A stretch of 64,000 nucleotides of DNA from Tabrizicola_A sp964393035 (GTDB lineage Bacteria; Pseudomonadota; Alphaproteobacteria; Rhodobacterales; Rhodobacteraceae). Position numbers and translations under genes: made by a program. The stretch spans positions 496,001 to 560,000 of the forward strand of contig CAYMRX010000001.1 of NCBI GenBank assembly GCA_964393035.1, written 5' to 3'. Under the pieces are notes generated by a model that saw only the letters and a program-made list of their open reading frames with translations, was not told the DNA's origin and did no database searches. Shown in pieces: positions 58,740 through 64,000 of the stretch; the first letter of the stretch is position 1, and every line of letters starts with the position of its first letter.

Positions 58740-59635
58740 AGCCCGGCCTGCGCCCCCTCGCGTGCCAATTGCATCAGCAAATCCGCCGCCGTCGATACCG
58801 GGCCCGTCTGCCGCCTTGTGATCCCCACCGCGCCGGCCAGATAGCGCGCATCGGTTGGAACCAGCGCCAAATCACCCCGGTCCAGATCCTCGGCCACCAC
58901 CCCGCGCGAGATGAACCACAGCGCGTCCGACCCCATCAACACCCCGCGCGCCAAGGGCAAGGCGACCGTCTCCATCGCGGGGCGGATTGGCCCCAGCCCA
59001 AGGCTGACCAGATAGTCATCCACCGCACCGCGAATGATTGCGCCCTCGGGCGGCAGGATCAGCGGGCAACTCGCCAAGGCGGCACGCGTGTCGGGGCGCA
59101 ACGGATGGCCCGCCCGGGCGACCAGCACCACTTCCTCGTCGTAAAGATGTTCAAAAGCCAGCCCCGCCACCTCGCGCGCACCGGGCAGGCGCCCCAGCAT
59201 CAGGTCAATCGTGCCCTCACGCAAAAGCCCGGTCAGATAGCTGTGCGGACCCGTGATGACCGACAACAACACATCCGGCGCCAATTCGCGCAAGCGCAGC
59301 GCAATGCGCGGGAAAAGCCGCGTCGCCGCCGTGGGCAGAACCCCCACCGTCAGCCGCCCTTGCCCCGCGCCCGGATGCAGCGCGGCGGCGGCGGCTTCCA
59401 GGGCCTGCACCGCAACGCTCGCATGTTGGCGAAACAGCGCACCTTGTTCGGTCAGCACCATGCGGCGGGCCTCGCGCCGGAACAGCGGCGCGCCCAGCAG
59501 GGTTTCCGCCTCGGCCAAGGTGCGCGACAGGGCGGGCTGGGTTATCCCTTGCGCCCGCGCGACCTGTGACAGGCTGCCCTTCTCCGCAATTTCCAGAACG
59601 GCGCGGATGTGGCGCAGCTTCAGGTTCGGATGCAT
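58730..59635 (-). CDS. pcaQ: LysR-family regulator of the pca operon
   Basis: About 301 aa. The HTH is LKLRHIRAVLEIAEKGSLSQ then VARAQGITQPALSRTLAEAE, and the effector domain has EGTIDLMLGRLPGAREVAGL. It is divergent from pcaD, as PcaQ is in rhizobia and roseobacters, where it activates the operon with beta-carboxymuconate or beta-ketoadipate-type effectors. The ATG at 59635 is preferred for family length; in-frame ATGs at 59653 and upstream are alternatives. Confidence 0.88.
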   Translation of the reverse strand: MHPNLKLRHIRAVLEIAEKGSLSQVARAQGITQPALSRTLAEAETLLGAPLFRREARRMVLTEQGALFRQHASVAVQALEAAAAALHPGAGQGRLTVGVLPTAATRLFPRIALRLRELAPDVLLSVITGPHSYLTGLLREGTIDLMLGRLPGAREVAGLAFEHLYDEEVVLVARAGHPLRPDTRAALASCPLILPPEGAIIRGAVDDYLVSLGLGPIRPAMETVALPLARGVLMGSDALWFISRGVVAEDLDRGDLALVPTDARYLAGAVGITRRQTGPVSTAADLLMQLAREGAQAGLYR

Positions 59636-59690
59636 GCCTGTTTGATTATGCATAGCAGCGCATTTTGCATTATCCCGCATCAAAATCGCC

Positions 59691-59707
59691 TGATAAGTTA
59701 TGTATCA
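59691..59707. promoter_or_regulatory. LysR-box-like inverted repeat upstream of pcaD
   Basis: TGATAAGTTATGTATCA has perfect 5-bp arms (TGATA/TATCA) around 7 bp and fits the LysR T-N11-A pattern. It is the only clear symmetric element in the pcaQ-pcaD gap (with the 8-bp palindrome TATGCATA at 59647-59654). It ends where the pcaD ribosome-binding site begins, 13 bp before the start, which is unusually close. Confidence 0.45.
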
Positions 59708-59719
59708 AGGGAGATGCCC

Positions 59720-60496
59720 ATGCAAGTTCTGACACGACCCTGGGGGGCAATGCACTATCGGATCGACGGAGAGGCGAGCGGCCCGACCGTGGTTTTCGCC
59801 AATTCGCTCGGCACCGACCTGCGGCTATGGGATGCGCTTTTGCCGCATCTGCCGCCCGGATTCCGCTTTGTCCGCTATGACAAGCGTGGCCATGGCCTGT
59901 CCGATCTGGGCGAGCCCGTCACCGCCGCCGACCTCGCCGACGATGCCGCCGCACTGATCGCCCACATCGGCGGGCCGGTGATCTTCATCGGCCTGTCCAT
60001 CGGGGGCCTCATTGCCCAGACCCTTGCTGCCCGCCACCCGGGGCTCGTCAAGGCCGTGGTGATCTCCAACTCCGCCGCCAGGCTTGGCACTGCCGAAAGC
60101 TGGCAAGCCCGCATTGACGCCGTGCGCGCCCATGGCCTTGCCTTTATCGCCGATGCGGTGATGGACCGCTGGTTCGCCCCCGCCTTCCGCAATTCCGCCG
60201 CCGTCACCCCCTGGCGCAACATGCTGATCCGTACGCCCGAGGAAGGCTACATCGCCGCCTGTGAGGCGCTGGCCACCGCCGACCAGACCACGGCCACCCG
60301 CGCCCTGCGCCTGCCCGCCCTCGTCATCGCTGGCGAGGAAGACGGCTCCACCCCGCCCGCCGTTGTCCGCGCCACCGCCGACCTGATCCCCAATGCTGCC
60401 TTCCACATCACCCTCGGCACCGGCCACCTGCCCTGCGTTGAAAACCCCGCCGCCTATGCCGCGATCCTGTCCCCCTTCCTGAAAGCCCAGGCATGA
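59720..60496 (+). CDS. pcaD: 3-oxoadipate enol-lactonase
   Basis: Alpha/beta-hydrolase that opens beta-ketoadipate enol-lactone, 258 aa. The nucleophile elbow is IFIGLSIGGLIAQTLA (G-L-S-I-G), the oxyanion region is VVFANSLGTDLRLWD, and the catalytic His is in LGTGHLPCVENPAA. The ATG at 59720 has AAGGGAG six bases upstream. It is the first gene of pcaDCHG-BKACE-pcaB; pcaC overlaps by 4 bp. Confidence 0.94.
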   Translation: MQVLTRPWGAMHYRIDGEASGPTVVFANSLGTDLRLWDALLPHLPPGFRFVRYDKRGHGLSDLGEPVTAADLADDAAALIAHIGGPVIFIGLSIGGLIAQTLAARHPGLVKAVVISNSAARLGTAESWQARIDAVRAHGLAFIADAVMDRWFAPAFRNSAAVTPWRNMLIRTPEEGYIAACEALATADQTTATRALRLPALVIAGEEDGSTPPAVVRATADLIPNAAFHITLGTGHLPCVENPAAYAAILSPFLKAQA

Positions 60497-60870
60497 CCCT
60501 GACCGACAACGCCATGCAGACCCGTCGCCGCGTCTTGGGAGACGCCCATGTCAACCGCGCCGAGGCCGCCAAGACCGCCTTCGACGCCCCGTTTCAGGCG
60601 CTCATCACCGATGCCGCTTGGGGCCATGTCTGGTCGCGCGACACCATTTCCCTGCGCGAACGCTCCATGCTGACCATCGCGCTTCTGGCAGGGCTGGGCA
60701 ACGACCACGAACTTGCCATGCACATCCGCGCCACCGCCAACACCGGCGCCAGCGAGGCCGACGTGATGGAGTCCCTCCTTCACGTCGCCATTTACGCCGG
60801 CGTCCCGCGCGCCAATCATGCGATCAAGATCGCCAAGGAAACCTTCGCCACCATGCAGGACACCAAATGA
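60493..60870 (+). CDS. pcaC: 4-carboxymuconolactone decarboxylase
   Basis: A 125-aa CMD-family protein, converting 4-carboxymuconolactone to the enol-lactone. Blocks: MQTRRRVLGDAHVNRAEAAK, ITDAAWGHVWSRDTISLRER, and HELAMHIRATANTGASEADV (catalytic His-Arg region). It overlaps pcaD and pcaH by 4 bp each, so the three are tightly coupled. Confidence 0.95.
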   Translation: MTLTDNAMQTRRRVLGDAHVNRAEAAKTAFDAPFQALITDAAWGHVWSRDTISLRERSMLTIALLAGLGNDHELAMHIRATANTGASEADVMESLLHVAIYAGVPRANHAIKIAKETFATMQDTK

Positions 60871-61589
60871 AACCCGCCGAATTTTATCAGCGTGACCGCC
60901 TTTGGCAGCCGCCCGCCCATGCGCCGAACTACAAGACCTCGGTCCCGCGCAGCCCGCGTCAGGCGCTTCTCAGCCTGCAAGGCTCGCTGTCCGAACTCAC
61001 CGGCCCAACCTTTGGCCACAGTGACATCGCGCCTTTGGACAATGACCTGATCCGCAACTACGCCAAAACCGGCGACCCGGTGGGCGAGCGGATCATCGTC
61101 CACGGCCGGGTGCTGGACGAAAACAACCGCCCCGTGCCCAAGACCCTTGTGGAGATCTGGCAGGCCAATGCGGGCGGGCGCTATCGCCACAAGAAGGACA
61201 CTTACCTTGCGCCCATCGACCCGAATTTCGGCGGCTGCGGGCGGACCTTGACCGACGAGAACGGTTACTACTTCTTCCGCACCGTCAAACCCGGCGCCTA
61301 TCCGTGGCGCAACTGGGTCAACAACTGGCGGCCCGCGCATATCCATGTGTCCGTGTTCGGCTCCGCCTTCGCCCAGCGCCTGATTACCCAGATGTATTTC
61401 GAAGACGACCCGCTGATTGCCAAATGCCCCATCGTGCAGACCATCCCCGACCCCAAGGCGATTGAACAGCTCATCGCGCCCTTGGACATGAACGCGGCCA
61501 TCCCCTTGGACAGCCTCGCCTATAAATTCGACATCGTGCTGCGCGGCCGTCGATCAACGCTCTTCGAAAGCCGGCTGGAGGGGAACTGA
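60867..61589 (+). CDS. pcaH: Protocatechuate 3,4-dioxygenase beta subunit
   Basis: Non-heme Fe(III) intradiol dioxygenase subunit that carries the active-site iron, 240 aa. The iron ligands are Tyr and His residues in PGAYPWRNWVNNWRPAHIHV, with a second Tyr nearby in the NGYYFFRT region. Further blocks: HGRVLDENNRPVPKTLVEIW and QANAGGRYRHKKD. Together with PcaG it opens the ring of protocatechuate. Confidence 0.96.
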   Translation: MKPAEFYQRDRLWQPPAHAPNYKTSVPRSPRQALLSLQGSLSELTGPTFGHSDIAPLDNDLIRNYAKTGDPVGERIIVHGRVLDENNRPVPKTLVEIWQANAGGRYRHKKDTYLAPIDPNFGGCGRTLTDENGYYFFRTVKPGAYPWRNWVNNWRPAHIHVSVFGSAFAQRLITQMYFEDDPLIAKCPIVQTIPDPKAIEQLIAPLDMNAAIPLDSLAYKFDIVLRGRRSTLFESRLEGN

Positions 61590-61590
61590 C

Positions 61591-62202
61591 ATGCCGCAAT
61601 CCCTTGATTACCTGAAAGAAACCCCCTCGCAAACCGCCGGACCCTATGTCCATATCGGCCTTGCCCCCGGGGCCGCAGGTTTCCAGATTTTCAACAAGGA
61701 ATTGGGTTGGGACATCGCAGGCCCCGACGCGCCGGGAGAGCGTATCCACGTGGAGGGCGTGGTGCTCGACGGCACCGGCGCGCCTGTCAAGGATGTGATG
61801 CTGGAGGTCTGGCAGGCCGATGCAAACGGCATTTACCCCCACCCCGAAGACCCCCGCGCGGCGCAGGTGGCAACGGGTTTTCGCGGTTGGGGCCGGGTGA
61901 TTACCGATTTTGACACCGGGCTTTGGGGGTTCGACACCATCAAGCCCGGCCCCGTCCTGGGCCGGGGCGGGCGGCAAATGTCGCCGCATCTGAACCTGTG
62001 GATCGTGGCGCGCGGCATCAACATCGGCCTGAACACCCGGATGTATTTCGAAGATGAGGACAACGCCGCCGATCCGGTGATGGCGCTTGTCGAACAGGCC
62101 CACCGCCGCGAAACCCTCTTGGCCCGCAAACTCGCCCCCGGCCACTACCGCTTTGACATCCGGCTTCAGGGTGACGGCGAAACCGTGTTCATGGATATAT
62201 AA
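61591..62202 (+). CDS. pcaG: Protocatechuate 3,4-dioxygenase alpha subunit
   Basis: A 203-aa alpha subunit lacking the iron ligands of PcaH. Blocks: TPSQTAGPYVHIGLAPGAAG, VEGVVLDGTGAPVKDVMLEV and SPHLNLWIVARGINIGLNTR. It follows pcaH by one base and abuts the next gene. Confidence 0.95.
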   Translation: MPQSLDYLKETPSQTAGPYVHIGLAPGAAGFQIFNKELGWDIAGPDAPGERIHVEGVVLDGTGAPVKDVMLEVWQADANGIYPHPEDPRAAQVATGFRGWGRVITDFDTGLWGFDTIKPGPVLGRGGRQMSPHLNLWIVARGINIGLNTRMYFEDEDNAADPVMALVEQAHRRETLLARKLAPGHYRFDIRLQGDGETVFMDI

Positions 62203-63060
62203 ATGCCAGATACTCAAACCACTGACGTCAAAGGGAAACCCTGCATCATCTGCGTGGCGATCACCGGCTCCTTGCCAACCAAGGCCAACAACCCCGCCGT
62301 GCCGATCACCATTGCCGAGCAGGTGGAAAGCACGCATGAGGCGTTCGAGACAGGGGCGACCATTGCCCATTGCCATGTCCGCGATGACGACGGCAAACCC
62401 ACGAGCGACCCCGAACGCTTCGCCCGTCTGAAACAGGGGATCGAGGCGCATTGCCCCGGCATGATCGTGCAGCTTTCCACCGGCGGCCGTTCCGGTGCCG
62501 GTCAGGCGCGCGGCGGCATGCTGTCCCTGCGGCCCGACATGGCCAGCCTCTCGGTCGGCTCCAACAACTTCCCGACCCGAGTCTATGAAAACCCGCCGGA
62601 CCTCGTGGATTGGCTGGCCGCCGAGATGCTGCACTACGGCGTCAAGCCCGAGGTGGAGGCCTTTGACCTCTCGCACATCCTCAAGGCCCATGACATGCAG
62701 CAAAAGGGCCAGCTTCAAGGCACGCCCTATGTGCAATTCGTCATGGGCGTGAAAAACGCCATGCCCGCCGACCGCGATGTCTTCGACTACTACATCCGCA
62801 CCGTGGAACGGTTGTTCGGCAAGGATGCGCCGTGGTGTGCCGCCGGCATCGGCCCGGCCCAGATCATCCTGAACGATTGGTCGGTATCTTCGGGCGGTCA
62901 TGCCCGCACCGGGCTTGAGGACAACGTGCGGCTGGATCGCGACACGCTCGCGCCCTCCAACGCCGCCCTTGTCGCCCGCGTGGTGGACCTCTGCCAGAAA
63001 TACGAACGCCCGGTTGCGGATTGGCGGCAGGCGCGGCAGATACTGGGCCTGACCCTGTAA
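62203..63060 (+). CDS. Beta-keto acid cleavage enzyme (BKACE, DUF849) family protein
   Basis: A 285-aa protein of the BKACE/Kce family. The zinc His pair is in IAHCHVRDDDGKP, and GGHARTGLEDNVRLD carries the Glu ligand and substrate region. BKACE enzymes use acetyl-CoA to split a beta-keto acid into acetoacetate and an acyl-CoA. In this operon the natural substrate would be beta-ketoadipate, giving succinyl-CoA and acetoacetate, an alternative to the CoA-transferase and thiolase route (inference). pcaIJ were not found in the window. Confidence 0.88.
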   Translation: MPDTQTTDVKGKPCIICVAITGSLPTKANNPAVPITIAEQVESTHEAFETGATIAHCHVRDDDGKPTSDPERFARLKQGIEAHCPGMIVQLSTGGRSGAGQARGGMLSLRPDMASLSVGSNNFPTRVYENPPDLVDWLAAEMLHYGVKPEVEAFDLSHILKAHDMQQKGQLQGTPYVQFVMGVKNAMPADRDVFDYYIRTVERLFGKDAPWCAAGIGPAQIILNDWSVSSGGHARTGLEDNVRLDRDTLAPSNAALVARVVDLCQKYERPVADWRQARQILGLTL

Positions 63061-63069
63061 GGAGCCGTC

Positions 63070-64000
63070 ATGCCCGCCGCCCCCGCCGATAGCCCGCTTT
63101 ACGCCCGCCTTTTCGGCGACGAAGACGCCGCGCGCCTGTTTTCCGACAGCGCCGAGGTGCGGGCGATGCTGTTGGTTGAGGGTGCCTTGGCCAAGGTGCA
63201 GGGCGCTTTGGACCTGATCCCTGCCGAAAGTGCCGCCTTCCTGCACCGCGCCTCCTTTGAGGTGCAGATTGACCCCTCCGCCCTTGCCGCCGAAACCGCC
63301 CTGAACGGCGTCCCGGTTCCCGCCCTCGTCACCGCCTTCCGCACCGCCTGCAACGCGCCGGACCATGCCGCCTTTGCCCATTGGGGCGCGACCAGCCAGG
63401 ACATCATGGACAGCGCGCTTGCCCTGCGCCTGAAGCGCCTGCTGGAGCTTTGGGAAACCCGTCTCGACGCCCTTTGCACGGCCCTTGGGAGGCTTGCAGA
63501 CACCCACGCCACCCTCCCCATGGCCGCCCGCACCTATGGTCAGAACGCCACGCCCACCAGTTTCGGCGCGGTCGTGGCAGGCTGGGGCTGGTCGCTTCTG
63601 GCCCAGCATCAGGCGCTGGAAACCCTGCGCCCCGTCGTCTTGCGCGTGTCCCTTTCCGGTGCGGCGGGCACACTCTCAGCCATGGGCGACAAGGGGCCAG
63701 AGGTCCGCGCTGAATTGGCAAAGGCGCTGGGCCTCATCGACCCCGGCCACAGTTGGCACTCTGACCGCACCGGCATCGGGGCCTTGGCGGGATGGATGGC
63801 GACCACGACCGCCGCCTTGGGCAAGATCGGCGAAGATCTGATCCTGCTCACGCAATCCGGTATTGCCGAAGTGCAGATCACCGGCGCAGGCGTCTCCTCC
63901 ACCATGCCGCAAAAGCAAAACCCGGTCGGCCCCTCGGTTCTGGTGGCGCTGGCCCGGCAGGTCGCGGGGTTGTCGGCCACCCTGCAAGCCGCAGGCCTGC
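63070..64000 (+). CDS. pcaB: 3-carboxy-cis,cis-muconate cycloisomerase, 5' part
   Basis: Fumarase/aspartase-superfamily enzyme converting beta-carboxymuconate to carboxymuconolactone. The reading frame is open to the window end, so the C-terminus is missing; about 310 residues are present. It begins MPAAPADSPLYARLFGDEDA; the superfamily signature is AGVSSTMPQKQNPVGPSV, and HWGATSQDIMDSALALRL precedes it. AAGGAG stands before the ATG. It is the sixth gene of the operon. Confidence 0.92.
   Translation, partial: MPAAPADSPLYARLFGDEDAARLFSDSAEVRAMLLVEGALAKVQGALDLIPAESAAFLHRASFEVQIDPSALAAETALNGVPVPALVTAFRTACNAPDHAAFAHWGATSQDIMDSALALRLKRLLELWETRLDALCTALGRLADTHATLPMAARTYGQNATPTSFGAVVAGWGWSLLAQHQALETLRPVVLRVSLSGAAGTLSAMGDKGPEVRAELAKALGLIDPGHSWHSDRTGIGALAGWMATTTAALGKIGEDLILLTQSGIAEVQITGAGVSSTMPQKQNPVGPSVLVALARQVAGLSATLQAAGL

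Noticed and set aside
61471..63609. 712-aa open frame on the minus strand across the pca operon
   Set aside because: It is antisense to five convincing overlapping genes and is Gly/His-rich without any recognisable domain.
1..64000. tRNA, rRNA, CRISPR arrays, prophage or insertion sequences
   Set aside because: Intergenic stretches were read on both strands; no cloverleaf with a TTC-arm, no regularly spaced repeats, and no transposase or integrase frames were found.

Overview
The window is a high-GC chromosomal segment from an alphaproteobacterium, almost certainly of the order Rhodobacterales (Rhodobacter/Roseobacter group). The evidence is the petABC (fbc) cytochrome bc1 operon, a long-form methylsuccinyl-CoA dehydrogenase of the ethylmalonyl-CoA pathway, the ChvGI/short-HprK/ManX/HPr regulatory cluster, the pdxJ-lepB-rnc-era-recO block next to rsh/rpoZ, and a pcaQ-DCHG-B protocatechuate operon. 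No tRNA, rRNA, CRISPR array, insertion sequence or phage gene was seen. Most of the content is core metabolism, so the interesting material is in a few accessory genes and in intergenic DNA.

Layout. 1-2.8 kb: the 3' part of a thiamine ABC transporter operon (thiB-P-Q). 2.9-5.6 kb: petA-petB-petC on the minus strand, ending at a shared bidirectional terminator. 5.8-10.3 kb: a glutathione S-transferase and an orphan EntF-like single-module NRPS (C-A-T-TE, 1290 aa). 10.5-13.2 kb: a small twin-TM protein, a PduO-type cobalamin adenosyltransferase and etfBA. 13.2-16.6 kb: a minus-strand operon of flavin monooxygenase, RidA-like, DUF1028 and LysR genes, with a perfect 16-bp inverted repeat upstream. 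17.7-18.6 kb: 3-hydroxybutyryl-CoA dehydrogenase. 19.6-24 kb: chvI-chvG-hprK-rapZ-manX-ptsH, divergent from pckA. 26-28.6 kb: a TauE/SafE exporter and mcd. 28.7-39.4 kb: an MFS gene, then on the minus strand folK, rpoZ, rsh, DUF2062, pdxJ, lepB, a DUF805-LepB fusion, rnc, era, DUF1491 and recO. 39.5-50.9 kb: a mixture including ispH, map, a truncated cinA, an OmpA-like protein, a sulfotransferase and xthA. 51-55 kb: an MFS exporter, an OmpR-type regulator, ribA and a YkuD protein. 55-64 kb: pcaF, pxpABC, pcaQ and the pcaDCHG-BKACE-pcaB operon, which is cut by the window end.

How parts work together. ETF, mcd, the hydroxybutyryl-CoA dehydrogenase and the adenosyltransferase fit acetyl-CoA assimilation through the ethylmalonyl-CoA pathway. 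ChvGI, the PTS-like phosphorelay and pckA fit regulation of the gluconeogenic switch. The pca operon takes protocatechuate to beta-ketoadipate, and a BKACE gene stands beside the usual enzymes.

Main candidates for something new: (1) two short minus-strand RNA-like elements on either side of the MFS gene at 51.2-52.4 kb. Both begin with the same anti-Shine-Dalgarno sequence and end in an intrinsic terminator, and one lies exactly where a class II FNR promoter would start it. (2) A DUF805-fused LepB paralogue in which both the catalytic Ser and the catalytic Lys are Ala. (3) The orphan EntF-like synthetase. All are read by eye from sequence; no search or folding program was run.
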